Positions 53,180-62,298 of a stretch of 64,000 bases of DNA are shown here, in pieces; the stretch's first letter is position 1; each line of letters opens with the position of its first letter. Source of the DNA: Saccharibacillus brassicae (lineage in GTDB: Bacteria; Bacillota; Bacilli; Paenibacillales; Paenibacillaceae). A model generated the notes under the pieces. The model did no database searches. It was not told where the DNA came from and saw only the letters and a program-made list of their open reading frames with translations. The translations under genes and the position numbers were made by a program. The DNA is taken from contig NZ_CP041217.1 in the NCBI RefSeq assembly GCF_006542275.1, forward strand, positions 4,280,501 to 4,344,500, in the 5' to 3' direction.

Positions 53180-54154
53180 ATGGCGGGAGAATTGGCGTTT
53201 GAGCAGCCTCTTGTAGAGCTGCGCAAGAAGATCGACGAGCTCAAGCATTTCGGACAGGAAAAAGGGATCGATTTCAGCGATGAAATCTCCCGCCTGGAAG
53301 AACGCTACACCGAGCTGCAGCAGGATATTTACACCAATGTGACGCCGGCGCAGAAGATGCACCTGGCGCGCCATCATCAGCGTCCGACGACGCTCGACCT
53401 GATTCCGTACGTGTTCACCGACTTCGTCGAACTGCACGGCGACCGGATGTTCGGCGACGACATGGCGATCGTGGGCGGCATCGCCCGGTTCGGCGGCCGT
53501 CCGGTGACGGTCATCGGCCATCAGCGCGGCAAGGATACCAAAGACAATATCGCGCGCTTCTTCGGCAGTCCCCACCCGGAAGGCTACCGCAAAGCGCAGC
53601 GCCTGATGAAGCAGGCGGAGAAGTTCGGCCGTCCGATCGTCACGTTTATCGATACCAAAGGCGCTTATCCCGGCAATACGGCCGAAGAACGCGGCCAGTC
53701 GGAAGCGATCGCCCGCAGCATGATGGAGATGGCGATGCTCAAAGTGCCGGTCGTCTGCATCGTGATCGGCGAAGGCGGCAGCGGCGGCGCGATTGCCGTA
53801 GGCGTAGGCAACCGCGTGCTGATGCTCGAGAACGCGATCTATTCGGTCATTTCGCCGAACGGCGCGGCTTCGATCTTGTGGAAAGACGCGTCCAAAGCCG
53901 ATCAGGCGGCGGAAGCGATGAAGATTACCGCGCCCGATCTGCTGGACTTCAAGATCATCGAAGAAGTGATTCCCGAGCCCAAGGGCGGGGCACACCGCGA
54001 TTACGAAGCGACCGGCCTTGCGATTCGCGACGCGCTGGGACGCCATCTGGACGAAATCGGGCATCTCGACGCCGACGCGCTGATCGCGGGACGGTACGAA
54101 AAATTCCGCAAGATCGGACAATACGCTTCCGAACGGCCTTTACCGAACTCTTGA
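53180..54154 (+). CDS. accA: Acetyl-CoA carboxylase carboxyltransferase subunit alpha
   Basis: Partner of AccD. 324 residues. N-terminal helices ([18 protein letters not shown]) lead to the crotonase-like core with DGMxGGx-type elements: [68 protein letters not shown] and [17 protein letters not shown] at 53180; AAGGAGGAG lies across the accD stop codon. In Bacillus pfkA comes next, but here a terminator (54262-54295) and then pyk follow. Confidence 0.97.
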   Translation: MAGELAFEQPLVELRKKIDELKHFGQEKGIDFSDEISRLEERYTELQQDIYTNVTPAQKMHLARHHQRPTTLDLIPYVFTDFVELHGDRMFGDDMAIVGGIARFGGRPVTVIGHQRGKDTKDNIARFFGSPHPEGYRKAQRLMKQAEKFGRPIVTFIDTKGAYPGNTAEERGQSEAIARSMMEMAMLKVPVVCIVIGEGGSGGAIAVGVGNRVLMLENAIYSVISPNGAASILWKDASKADQAAEAMKITAPDLLDFKIIEEVIPEPKGGAHRDYEATGLAIRDALGRHLDEIGHLDADALIAGRYEKFRKIGQYASERPLPNS

Positions 54155-54261
54155 TCAGTTTTTACTTTAAAAACCTATACAAAACCGCGTTTTTAGTGTA
54201 GATTTAATTGTTGGTGAGGATTTTATAACCATCCGAAAACCGACTTCCAAATGCGTATCAC

Positions 54262-54295
54262 AGAGGTCGGTGCACCGCGTGCCGATCTCTTTTTG
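54262..54295 (+). terminator. Terminator after accA
   Basis: AGAGGTCGG pairs with CCGATCTCT (one G:U) around a 14-base loop; TTTTT follows. Confidence 0.8.
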
Positions 54296-54412
54296 TGCGG
54301 TAAAGCGGAAGGGTGCGTATGAATATCCGGTTTGGAACCGCTAGTCGACAGAGAGAGTCTCCCCGAGAGGCTCAAGCAGAGATCCCAGAGATCAAAAAAC
54401 GGAGGAACCCAA

Positions 54413-55831
54413 ATGCGTAAAACAAAAATCGTATGTACAATCGGTCCGGCAAGCGAATCGCTGGAAAACACGAAAAAACTGATCATGGCGGGCATGAACG
54501 TCGCTCGAATGAACTTCTCCCACGGTGACTTCGAAGAGCACGGCAACCGCGTTAAAAATATTCGTCAAGCGTGCCAGGAGCTCGGCAAGAGCGTAGCCCT
54601 GCTGCTTGACACCAAAGGTCCGGAGATCCGTACCGGCAAAATCGCCGTCGAGCCGCTCGACCTGGTCGAAGACGAGTTCATCACGCTGACGACCGAAGAA
54701 ATCGCCGGCGACAAAGACCGCCTGTCCGTATCCTACGTCGATCTTCCAAAAGACGTATCGGTCGGCTCCACGATCCTCATCGACGACGGCCTGATCGGCC
54801 TGACCGTTACCGAAGTTGCGGGTACGGAAATCAAGTGCCGCATCGTTAACGGCGGACAAATCAAAAGCCGCAAAGGCGTAAACGTACCGGGCGTCAGCAT
54901 CTCGCTGCCGGGCATCACCGAGAAGGATACGAACGATATCGTTTTCGGTATCCAACAGGGCGTAGATTTCATCGCCGCTTCGTTCGTACGCAAAGCGAGC
55001 GACGTGCTGGAAATTCGCGAACTGCTGAAAAAGCATGACGCCGAGCATATCCAGATCATCTCCAAAATCGAAAACCAGGAAGGCGTCGACAACCTCGACG
55101 AAATCCTTGAAGTATCCGACGGCCTGATGGTTGCCCGCGGCGACCTCGGCGTCGAAATCCCGGCCGAAGAAGTGCCGCTGGTGCAAAAGCAAATGATCGA
55201 GAAGTGCAACCGTGCCGGCAAACCGGTCATCACGGCTACGCAAATGCTCGACTCCATGCAGCGCAACCCGCGCCCGACGCGCGCCGAAGCGAGCGACGTG
55301 GCCAACGCCATCCTCGACGGCACCGACGCAATCATGCTGTCCGGCGAGACGGCTGCCGGCAAATATCCGGTAGAATCGGTACAGACGATGTCCCGCATCG
55401 CGGAAAAAGCGGAGTCCGCTATGGCCAACCGCGAAATCCTCAAAAAACAAAGCGAAGCGCAGCAAAAATCCGTTACCGAGTCGATCAGCCAATCGGTCGC
55501 TCACGCGGCATGGAACCTGGACGTTAAAGCGATCGTGACTTCGACCCAAACGGGTACGACAGCTCGCATGATCTCCAAATACCGTCCGGTCGCTCCGATC
55601 ATCGCGGTTACGACGCAGGAGCAAACGCTTCGTCGCCTTGCTCTGGCCTGGGGCGTTATCCCGGTCAAAGGCGAAATTGCCGAAACGACCGACGAATTGT
55701 TCGAAAGCGCCATTCAGGGCGCGAAAAATTCCGGCATCGTGCATGAAGGCGATCTGGTCGTGATCACGGCCGGCGTACCGCTGGGCCGTTCCGGTTCGAC
55801 GAACCTGATCAAGGTCGATCAAGTTCACTAA
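54413..55831 (+). CDS. pyk: Pyruvate kinase, short form
   Basis: Makes pyruvate and ATP from PEP and ADP. 472 residues. [15 protein letters not shown] opens the A domain; [13 protein letters not shown] (70s), the B-domain flap (about 90-165), the metal site [16 protein letters not shown] with [13 protein letters not shown], and [45 protein letters not shown] complete it. It ends after the C domain, lacking the roughly 110-residue PEP-utiliser-like C-terminal extension of Bacillus/Geobacillus pyruvate kinases (about 585). ATG at 54413 follows CGGAGGAACC. Codon use is typical of high expression. Confidence 0.97.
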   Translation: MRKTKIVCTIGPASESLENTKKLIMAGMNVARMNFSHGDFEEHGNRVKNIRQACQELGKSVALLLDTKGPEIRTGKIAVEPLDLVEDEFITLTTEEIAGDKDRLSVSYVDLPKDVSVGSTILIDDGLIGLTVTEVAGTEIKCRIVNGGQIKSRKGVNVPGVSISLPGITEKDTNDIVFGIQQGVDFIAASFVRKASDVLEIRELLKKHDAEHIQIISKIENQEGVDNLDEILEVSDGLMVARGDLGVEIPAEEVPLVQKQMIEKCNRAGKPVITATQMLDSMQRNPRPTRAEASDVANAILDGTDAIMLSGETAAGKYPVESVQTMSRIAEKAESAMANREILKKQSEAQQKSVTESISQSVAHAAWNLDVKAIVTSTQTGTTARMISKYRPVAPIIAVTTQEQTLRRLALAWGVIPVKGEIAETTDELFESAIQGAKNSGIVHEGDLVVITAGVPLGRSGSTNLIKVDQVH

Positions 55832-55845
55832 GCCGTTCCTAGGAG

Positions 55846-55875
55846 AAAAGCTGCCCGCTTGCGGGCGGCTTTTTC
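55846..55875 (+). terminator. Terminator after pyk
   Basis: AAAAGCTGCCCGC and GCGGGCGGCTTTTT with one wobble and a TT loop. Confidence 0.9.
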
Positions 55876-55911
55876 TTTTGCTTTCGCTAAGCGTTCGGCG
55901 AAGCGTGCGCA

Positions 55912-55940
55912 TTGGCAATGGGGTACCCTTTTCGTATACA
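55912..55940 (+). promoter_or_regulatory. Promoter of the YbgC-type thioesterase gene
   Basis: TTGGCA (55912-55917), 17-base spacer, TATACA (55935-55940); TACAAT overlaps at 55937-55942. Confidence 0.6.
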
Positions 55941-56016
55941 ATAAACAGACAAGGCTTAAGACGGAAGACCCAGGATTCACCCGGGGCTTTCGTCTGGTTA
56001 CAAGGAGTGGACAGGC

Positions 56017-56577
56017 ATGACCGACAGCAATGCGGCAGCGCAGCGGGAGAAGCGGCGGAGCCCCTGGTTCCGGACCGGCTTGAACGTGCGCTATCAGGAA
56101 ACGGACAAAATGGGCGTGGTCTATCACGCCAATTATTTGAACTGGTTCGAGATCGGACGCACCGAGATGATCCGCTCGATCGGGCTGTCCTACAGGGAGA
56201 TCGAGGAGCACGGCCTGTATTTGCCGGTAATCGATGTGCGCTCGCGCTTCGTCCAGCCGGCCCGCTACGACGATCGCGTCTGGATCTACGTGCGCATCAG
56301 CGGATTTTCGCCGCTGCGCCTGGAGTACGAATACGAGATTCGACGCTGCGAGCAGGGAGAGGCGTGGAGCGCCGAACCGGCTGGCTTCGGCGAAGAAGCG
56401 CCGCTGCCCGGCACGCTGCTCAATATCGGCACGACCGAGCATGTGTGGTTGAACGCCGACTGGAAGCCGGCCCGCCTGAGCAAAGCGGCGCCGGAAGCCT
56501 ATGCCCGGCTTGCGGAGTGGATCTCCGGCCCGAAGCCGGCGAATCGACAAGAAGGGGGACATCCGGATGAAAAATAG
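56017..56577 (+). CDS. Acyl-CoA thioesterase, YbgC/4-hydroxybenzoyl-CoA type
   Basis: 186-residue hotdog protein. The catalytic segment RYQETDKMGVVYHANYLNWFEIGRTEM (about 24-50) contains the Asp of the 4HBT active site and the conserved H-x-x-Y. The C-terminal 35 residues are variable. It overlaps fxsA by 11 bases. B. subtilis has the related YneP. Substrate unknown, likely medium to long acyl-CoA or acyl-ACP. ATG 56017 follows CAAGGAG. Confidence 0.9.
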   Translation: MTDSNAAAQREKRRSPWFRTGLNVRYQETDKMGVVYHANYLNWFEIGRTEMIRSIGLSYREIEEHGLYLPVIDVRSRFVQPARYDDRVWIYVRISGFSPLRLEYEYEIRRCEQGEAWSAEPAGFGEEAPLPGTLLNIGTTEHVWLNADWKPARLSKAAPEAYARLAEWISGPKPANRQEGGHPDEK

Positions 56578-56959
56578 AATGGCGCTGCTGTTTATTCTCG
56601 CCGTCGTCGTGGAGGCAGCCGCTTTCGCGTGGCTGATCGAATATTTCGGCTTTTTCAAAACGCTGGTGCTCGCGCTCGCCACGACCGTGATCGGCATCGC
56701 GATGGTCCAGTTCGAAGGCCGCAAAGCGATGAACGATCTCAAACTGCTGGCCGAAAGCGGGCAGCCGCCCGGCCGCAAGCTGGTCGACGGCGTCTGCATC
56801 ATGGCCGGAGGCGCGCTGCTCGTCGCGCCGGGATTCATTACCGACCTGATCGGCATCACGCTCGTCTTCCCGCTTACCCGTCCGCTCTACCACCGCGCCG
56901 CCATGCGCTGGATCGAGAAACGGATGAAAAAAGGCAATATTACTTTTTACCGGCGCTGA
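56567..56959 (+). CDS. fxsA: FxsA-family membrane protein
   Basis: 130 residues. Four hydrophobic segments (about 6-22, 27-45, 75-92 and 95-110) with the FxsA core E-x2-x-F-x-W-L and FEGRKAMNDLKLLAESGQPPGRKLVDG, then ALLVAPGFITDLIGI. FxsA of E. coli prevents phage exclusion when overproduced; its normal role is unknown. The start at 56567 follows AAGGGGG and lies within the end of the thioesterase gene. The pyk-fxsA-citZ order is the same as in B. subtilis. Confidence 0.93.
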   Translation: MKNRMALLFILAVVVEAAAFAWLIEYFGFFKTLVLALATTVIGIAMVQFEGRKAMNDLKLLAESGQPPGRKLVDGVCIMAGGALLVAPGFITDLIGITLVFPLTRPLYHRAAMRWIEKRMKKGNITFYRR

Positions 56960-56979
56960 CCGGCGAGCCTCCGTACAAG

Positions 56980-57006
56980 ACCGTCCGCATGCTGCGGACG
57001 GTTTTT
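56980..57006 (+). terminator. Terminator after fxsA
   Basis: ACCGTCCGC and GCGGACGGT around ATGCT, followed by TTTT. Confidence 0.9.
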
Positions 57007-57033
57007 GACGTGAAATCGAATGCCGCTTGAACT

Positions 57034-57047
57034 TGCAAACGCTTGCT
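57034..57047. promoter_or_regulatory. Degenerate cre-like element upstream of citZ
   Basis: TGCAAACGCTTGCT keeps the central CG and dyad of cre but departs from consensus at three outer positions. It lies about 100 bases upstream of the citZ -35. B. subtilis citZ is under CcpA control. Confidence 0.35.
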
Positions 57048-57137
57048 CCCTCCTGTAACATATATCACTGTAAGGGGTTACAACATGCGCTTATCGCACC
57101 GATAAAACATTTTGATCCCGATTAACAAACGGAAACG

Positions 57138-57166
57138 TTCAAAAAAATGACAAAATCAGGTATGAT
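57138..57166 (+). promoter_or_regulatory. citZ promoter candidate
   Basis: TTCAAA (57138-57143), 17-base spacer, TATGAT (57161-57166). The transcript would carry about 310 untranslated bases. Confidence 0.5.
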
Positions 57167-57483
57167 GTTCAAGAAGGAATGCATTCTGACTTGTTATTTT
57201 CCCGCAGGATGCCAAGACCGGGGGCCCAACCGTTTGCCGAACGTTAAAAACGGTTACAAAAGGTTGGGTTGTGTTTCAAATCCGAAGGCTTTCGACGGTC
57301 TGCGGGTTGCAAACACATCGCGTGCCCCCAGTTCGTTGGCCGAGTCTCAATTTTTGTTCGACAGGATGATCCGAGCTTCCACGAAGCGACATAGGCAGTC
57401 GATGAACCGAACATTTGACGCGGTCAACGGACAAGAGTTACCGCCTGCATTTATCCGTCCCATTCAAAAAGGAGAGATGTACG

Positions 57484-58596
57484 ATGACAGCGACTAAAGG
57501 TCTTGAAGGCATTGTAGCCGCAACTTCCTCGATCAGTTCGATCGTGGACGGTGTGCTTACATACCGGGGGTATAACATCGACGATCTGGCCGAGAACGCT
57601 TCTTTTGACGAAGTCGCCTACCTGCTCTGGCACGGTGCGCTTCCGAACGAAGAGCAGCTGGCGCAGCTGAGAAGCAATCTGCAGCAGTATGCCGCGGTTC
57701 CGGCTCCCTTGATCGAACAGATGAAGTTGTACCCGAAAGACATGAACATGATGGCGGCTCTGCGTACGGCGGTGTCCGGCCTGGCTCTCTACGACGCCGA
57801 TGCCGACGAGATGACCCGCGAATCGAATGTGACCAAAGCCGAACGCCTGCAGGCCCAGCTCCCGACTCTCGTAGCCGCGCTGGCCCGCATTGCCAAGGGA
57901 GAGGAGCCGATCGCGCCGAAGCCGGATCTCGGGCTGACCGAGAACTTCCTCTATATGATGAGCGGCGAAGTGCCGGAGCAGACGGCGGTCGAAGCGCTGG
58001 ACAAAGCGCTCGTGCTGCATGCCGACCACGAATTGAACGCTTCGACGTTCGCTTCGCGCGTTACGGTAGCGACGTTGTCGGACATTTATTCGGGTGTGAC
58101 GTCGGCGATCGGCGCGCTCAAAGGCCCGCTGCACGGCGGCGCCAACGAAGCGGTCATGCGCATGCTCGAAGAGATCGGTTCTCCCGATAACGTGGAGAGC
58201 TACATCCAGGGCAAGCTGGACAACAAAGTCAAAATCATGGGCTTCGGCCATCGCGTCTACAAAAACGGCGATCCGCGCGCGAAGCACCTGATGGAGATGT
58301 CCCGCCGTCTCGGCGAAGCCAAAGGCGACCTGTCGCTGTACGAAATGTCCGTCAAGGTCGAAGACCTGGTCACTTCGCAAAAAGGGCTGAAGCCGAACGT
58401 CGACTTCTACTCCGCTTCCGTCTATACGCTGCTCGGCATTTCGCGCAATCTGTTTACGCCGATCTTCGCGATCAGCCGTGTATCGGGATGGACCGCGCAC
58501 ATTTTGGAGCAGTACGAAGACAACCGTCTGATCCGTCCGCGCGCCGAGTACGTGGGCGAGCTGGATCTGACGTACGTGCCGATCGCGCAGCGTTAA
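57484..58596 (+). CDS. citZ: Citrate synthase
   Basis: Condenses acetyl-CoA with oxaloacetate. 370 residues, the short Gram-positive type. Active-site residues are in LHADHELNASTF (first His), GPLHGGANEAVM (second His), MGFGHRVYKNGDPR (third His/Arg) and NVDFYSASVY (Asp). ATG at 57484 follows AAAGGAG. citZ, icd and mdh follow in the order known from B. subtilis, but here each is preceded by a terminator hairpin, so separate expression is possible. Confidence 0.97.
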   Translation: MTATKGLEGIVAATSSISSIVDGVLTYRGYNIDDLAENASFDEVAYLLWHGALPNEEQLAQLRSNLQQYAAVPAPLIEQMKLYPKDMNMMAALRTAVSGLALYDADADEMTRESNVTKAERLQAQLPTLVAALARIAKGEEPIAPKPDLGLTENFLYMMSGEVPEQTAVEALDKALVLHADHELNASTFASRVTVATLSDIYSGVTSAIGALKGPLHGGANEAVMRMLEEIGSPDNVESYIQGKLDNKVKIMGFGHRVYKNGDPRAKHLMEMSRRLGEAKGDLSLYEMSVKVEDLVTSQKGLKPNVDFYSASVYTLLGISRNLFTPIFAISRVSGWTAHILEQYEDNRLIRPRAEYVGELDLTYVPIAQR

Positions 58597-58607
58597 GCGT
58601 TCTCCAC

Positions 58608-58646
58608 ACCGCCCGGGAGCTTTTGAGGCGACGGGCGGTTTTTTTT
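58608..58646 (+). terminator. Terminator after citZ
   Basis: ACCGCCCG and CGGGCGGT around a 16-base loop, followed by TTTTTTT. Confidence 0.85.
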
Positions 58647-58668
58647 CGGCATAAAGTTCGCGTTTTGT

Positions 58669-58696
58669 TCAAAATTCGTCCGTCATAAGCTACAAT
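58669..58696 (+). promoter_or_regulatory. Possible icd promoter
   Basis: TTCAAA (58669-58674), 16-base spacer, TACAAT (58691-58696). A TTGTTC at 58665-58670 would need a 20-base spacer. Confidence 0.45.
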
Positions 58697-58775
58697 GGAA
58701 AAGATTGCGGGCGCACGTTCGTCATGCACGGCATGCCCCGAACCGTACCAACACTTCGAAGGAGGAATTCCATTC

Positions 58776-60074
58776 ATGTCTAAATTGGAAAAATTCGCCG
58801 CACCGACTGAGGGAGAACAAATTCAGATCCAAGACGGAACGCTCGTCGTTCCGAACAACCCGATCATTCCGTTTATCGAAGGCGACGGCACAGGCCGCGA
58901 CATCTGGAAAGCTTCCAAGCGCGTATTCGACGCAGCCGTGGAAAAAGCGTACGGCGGCGAGAAAAAGCTGGCTTGGTACGAAGTGTTTGCAGGAGAGAAA
59001 GCGTTTAATACATACGGAGAGTGGCTGCCGACCGACACGCTGACTGCTATCCGTCAATATATCGTAGCGATCAAGGGACCTCTGACGACGCCAATCGGCG
59101 GCGGTATCCGTTCGCTTAACGTAGCGCTGCGCCAGGAACTCGACCTGTACGTGTGCCTGCGTCCGGTTCGTTACTTCGACGGCGTGCCTTCGCCGGTGAA
59201 GCGTCCCGAACTGGTCGACATGGTCATTTTCCGTGAAAATACGGAAGACATCTATGCCGGCATCGAATATCAGGAAGGCAGCGAAGAAGTCAAAAAAGTG
59301 CTGGAATTCCTGAAAAACGAAATGGGCGTCAACAAGATCCGTTTCCCGGAAACGTCCGGTATCGGCATCAAGCCGGTCTCCGAAGAAGGCTCCAAGCGTC
59401 TCGTTCGCGCAGCGGTTCAATACGCGATCGACAACAACCGCAAAACGGTTACGCTGGTGCATAAAGGCAACATCATGAAGTTCACCGAAGGCGCCTTCAA
59501 AAACTGGGGCTACGAAGTGGCGGAAGCGGAATTCGGCGAGCAGGTATTCACTTGGGCGCAGTACGACGAAATCAAGGAAAAAGACGGCACGGATGCAGCG
59601 AACGCGGCTCAAAAAGCAGCTGAAGACGCAGGCAAGATCATCGTGAAGGACGCGATCGCGGACATCGCGCTGCAGCAGGTCCTGACCCGTCCGACCGACT
59701 TCGACGTCATCGCGACGCTGAACCTGAACGGCGACTACCTGTCCGACGCTCTGGCGGCTCAAGTCGGCGGCATCGGCATCGCTCCGGGCGCGAACATCAA
59801 CTATGTGACCGGACACGCGATCTTCGAAGCGACGCACGGCACGGCTCCGAAATACGCGGACAAAGACGTCGTGAACCCGGGTTCCGTCATTCTGTCCGGC
59901 GTTATGATGCTTGAGCATCTAGGCTGGCAGGAAGCGGCCGACCTGATCTACAAAGGTCTGGAAGCGTCGATCAACAACAAAACGGTCACTTACGATTTCG
60001 CGCGTCTGATGGAAGGCGCCAAAGAAGTGAAGTGCTCCGAGTTCGCGGACGAAGTCATTCGCAACATGCAGTAA
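58776..60074 (+). CDS. icd: Isocitrate dehydrogenase (NADP)
   Basis: Converts isocitrate to 2-oxoglutarate and CO2 with NADP. 432 residues, dimeric bacterial type. Signatures: [14 protein letters not shown], the substrate site [22 protein letters not shown] (Ser and Arg residues), [35 protein letters not shown], and the coenzyme loop [26 protein letters not shown] at 58776 follows AAGGAGGAATTCC. Codon use indicates high expression. Confidence 0.97.
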   Translation: MSKLEKFAAPTEGEQIQIQDGTLVVPNNPIIPFIEGDGTGRDIWKASKRVFDAAVEKAYGGEKKLAWYEVFAGEKAFNTYGEWLPTDTLTAIRQYIVAIKGPLTTPIGGGIRSLNVALRQELDLYVCLRPVRYFDGVPSPVKRPELVDMVIFRENTEDIYAGIEYQEGSEEVKKVLEFLKNEMGVNKIRFPETSGIGIKPVSEEGSKRLVRAAVQYAIDNNRKTVTLVHKGNIMKFTEGAFKNWGYEVAEAEFGEQVFTWAQYDEIKEKDGTDAANAAQKAAEDAGKIIVKDAIADIALQQVLTRPTDFDVIATLNLNGDYLSDALAAQVGGIGIAPGANINYVTGHAIFEATHGTAPKYADKDVVNPGSVILSGVMMLEHLGWQEAADLIYKGLEASINNKTVTYDFARLMEGAKEVKCSEFADEVIRNMQ

Positions 60075-60088
60075 GCTTTACCGCTCGC

Positions 60089-60136
60089 GGGCGGAAGGGG
60101 AGCCTCGAACGGCTCTTCTTCCGCCCGTTCTTTTTT
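60089..60136 (+). terminator. Terminator after icd
   Basis: GGGCGGAAG pairs with CTTCCGCCC, with an inner GAGCC/GGCTC stem; followed by TTCTTTTTT. Confidence 0.85.
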
Positions 60137-60179
60137 GACTAGACGCGCATTTCATTCCACACGAGGAGGCACAACCCCC

Positions 60180-61133
60180 ATGACTATCGCACGCAAAAAG
60201 ATTACGATCGTCGGCGCAGGCTTCACCGGCGCGACGACCGCGCTGATGATCGCGCAGAAAGAACTGGGAGACGTCGTGCTGCTCGATATTCCGCAGCTGG
60301 ACAATCCGACCAAAGGCAAAGCGCTCGATCTGCTGGAAGCTTCGCCGGTGCAGGGCTTCGACGTCCGGATCGTCGGCACGTCGGACTACGACGACGCGGC
60401 GGATTCCGACCTCGTCATCATTACCGCGGGCATCGCGCGCAAGCCCGGCATGAGCCGCGACGATCTGGTCAGCACGAACGCGGGCATCGTCCGCTCGGTC
60501 TGCGAACAGATTCGCCGGGTCGCGCCCGACACGACGGTGCTCATTCTGAGCAATCCGGTCGATGCGATGACTTACGCGGCGTACCAAGCGCTCGGTTTTC
60601 CGAAGAACCGGGTCATCGGACAGTCGGGCGTGCTCGATACGGCGCGTTACTGCACGTTTATCGCCGAGGAATTGAACGTCTCGGTCGAAGACGTGCGCGG
60701 CTTCGTGCTGGGCGGCCACGGCGACGACATGGTGCCTCTCGTTCGGTATTCGAGCGTCGGCGGCATCCCGATCGAATCGCTGATCGCCAAAGAGCGGATC
60801 GCGGAAATCGTGCAGCGCACGCGGGTCGGCGGCGGAGAGATCGTCAACCTGCTCGGCAGCGGCAGCGCGTATTACGCGCCGGCCGCTTCGCTCGTGCAGA
60901 TGGCGGAAGCGATCCTCAAAGACAAGAAGCGGGTTCTGCCGGTTATCGCGCTGCTCGAAGGCGAATACGGCTACCGCGATTTGTTCCTCGGCGTGCCGGC
61001 GGTACTCGGCGGCGGCGGGATCGAGAAAGTGTTCGAGCTGGAGCTGACGGCCGAAGAACAGGCGGCGCTCGACAAATCGGCCGATTCGGTGCGCGCCGTC
61101 ATCTCGATCGTGGCTTCCGGATCGTCGAACTAG
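60180..61133 (+). CDS. mdh: Malate dehydrogenase
   Basis: Oxidises malate to oxaloacetate with NAD. 317 residues, LDH-like type. N-terminal Rossmann motif [25 protein letters not shown] (the Asp that selects NAD), the mobile loop [13 protein letters not shown] with the Arg pair that selects malate, [24 protein letters not shown] and the catalytic His in [14 protein letters not shown] at 60180 follows ACGAGGAGG. It is 105 bases from icd, behind a terminator. Confidence 0.97.
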   Translation: MTIARKKITIVGAGFTGATTALMIAQKELGDVVLLDIPQLDNPTKGKALDLLEASPVQGFDVRIVGTSDYDDAADSDLVIITAGIARKPGMSRDDLVSTNAGIVRSVCEQIRRVAPDTTVLILSNPVDAMTYAAYQALGFPKNRVIGQSGVLDTARYCTFIAEELNVSVEDVRGFVLGGHGDDMVPLVRYSSVGGIPIESLIAKERIAEIVQRTRVGGGEIVNLLGSGSAYYAPAASLVQMAEAILKDKKRVLPVIALLEGEYGYRDLFLGVPAVLGGGGIEKVFELELTAEEQAALDKSADSVRAVISIVASGSSN

Positions 61134-61143
61134 AAACAGATTC

Positions 61144-61189
61144 AAGCGCCCGCTGCGGTCTTGCGACCGGCAGCGCGGCGCTTTTTTTT
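61144..61189 (+). terminator. Terminator after mdh
   Basis: AAGCGCC and GGCGCTT enclose a GCTGC/GCAGC and GGTC/GACC stem; followed by TTTTTTTT. Confidence 0.88.
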
Positions 61190-61256
61190 GCTTTTTGGCT
61201 CGCTTTTTGCAGGGAAAGGAAGTCGCCCGGTAGGTCATCCGATTTTGCCGAACAGG

Positions 61257-61282
61257 GTTTGGCTGCCCGGGGAAGGTGGTAA
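61257..61282 (+). promoter_or_regulatory. Candidate sigma-B-type promoter of the first SDR gene
   Basis: GTTTGG (61257-61262), 14-base spacer, TGGTAA (61277-61282). The same spacing and nearly the same boxes stand before the second SDR gene and dps. Confidence 0.5.
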
Positions 61283-61318
61283 TGGGGTGCATAACCGTTT
61301 TGCGAAAGGAGTGTTGGC

Positions 61319-62191
61319 ATGTCCGGGAAGCAGCAGGAAATTTCGACGCCGCCGGCGCAGCAGCAGAAGCAGGATTCGCACGGCAGCGAGCGGGAGATGA
61401 CGCCGAAGCCGATCGTGATCTCCGATACGTACAAGGCGGCAGGCAAACTGGCCGGGATGACGGCGATCATCACGGGAGGAGACAGCGGCATCGGCCGGTC
61501 CGTCGCCGTGCATTATGCGCGGGAAGGCGCCGACGTGGCCATCGTCTACCTCAAGCAGCATGAAGACGCGGAAGAAACGAAAAGAGGGGTGGAAGCGGAA
61601 GGCCGCAGCTGCCTGCTGCTGAGCGGAGATCTCGGCGAAGAGACGTTTGCGCAGGAGAGCGTCAAGCGGACGCTGGACAAGTTCGGGCGGATCGATATCG
61701 TCGTCAACAACGCGGCCGAGCAGCATCCGCAGCAGTCGTTGACCGATATTACGGCCGAGCAGCTGGAGCGCACGTTCCGCACGAACATTTTCGCCATGTT
61801 CTATCTGACCAAAGCGGCGCTGCCGCATCTGACAGAAGGCGCGTCGATCATCAACACGACTTCCGTCAATGCGTATCGGGGCAACGCGGGACTGCTCGAT
61901 TATTCGTCGACCAAAGGCGCGATCGTGAGCTTCACCCGTTCGCTGTCGATGAACCTGGCGGAGCAGAAGATCCGGGTCAACGGCGTGGCGCCGGGTCCGA
62001 TCTGGACACCGCTTATTCCGTCGACCTATCCGGCGGACGAGGTAGCCGAGTTCGGCGGGAATCAGCCGCTCGGCCGCGTCGGACAGCCGTCCGATCTCGG
62101 ACCGGCTTACGTCTATCTCGCTTCGGCGGATTCGTCTTACGTGAGCGGCCAGATCCTCCACGTAAACGGCGGCGAAGTCATCGGGAGTTAA
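61319..62191 (+). CDS. Short-chain dehydrogenase/reductase, general-stress (YdaD-like) type, copy 1
   Basis: 290 residues. A hydrophilic, Gln-rich N-terminus (1-35; KQQEISTPPAQQQKQD) precedes the Rossmann fold: TGGDSGIGR (NAD(P)-binding), NNAAEQHPQ, the catalytic Ser in TTSVNAY and YSSTKGA (Tyr-x3-Lys). The Gln-rich head and EMTPKPI segment are typical of the stress-induced YdaD/YhxC SDR group. Substrate unknown. ATG at 61319 follows AAAGGAG. A paralogue follows directly, and the bodies of the two proteins are nearly the same from residue 35 on. Confidence 0.93.
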   Translation: MSGKQQEISTPPAQQQKQDSHGSEREMTPKPIVISDTYKAAGKLAGMTAIITGGDSGIGRSVAVHYAREGADVAIVYLKQHEDAEETKRGVEAEGRSCLLLSGDLGEETFAQESVKRTLDKFGRIDIVVNNAAEQHPQQSLTDITAEQLERTFRTNIFAMFYLTKAALPHLTEGASIINTTSVNAYRGNAGLLDYSSTKGAIVSFTRSLSMNLAEQKIRVNGVAPGPIWTPLIPSTYPADEVAEFGGNQPLGRVGQPSDLGPAYVYLASADSSYVSGQILHVNGGEVIGS

Positions 62192-62217
62192 AATATTTAC
62201 CTATTTTGGGTGAAACT

Positions 62218-62243
62218 GTTTTGTCTTTTGCCGACGGTGGTAA
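62218..62243 (+). promoter_or_regulatory. Candidate sigma-B-type promoter of the second SDR gene
   Basis: GTTTTG (62218-62223), 14-base spacer, TGGTAA (62238-62243). It indicates that the second copy is transcribed on its own. Confidence 0.5.
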
Positions 62244-62298
62244 GTATGAGACGGAAGCTGAAGACAGCCTAAGACCTACGCGAAGGGAGTTTTCGACA

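Larger units (their letters stand above)
56960..57483. other. Intergenic region and long leader before citZ
   Basis: 524 bases: the fxsA terminator (56980-57006), a cre-like element (57034-57047), a promoter (57138-57166), and a leader of about 310 bases with overlapping inverted repeats (57225-57268). No gene seen. Confidence 0.65.

Noticed and set aside
57131..57144. GGAAACGTTCAAA near the citZ -35 as a second cre site.
   Set aside because: Three consensus positions are wrong, including the outer TG and CA; chance match is likely.
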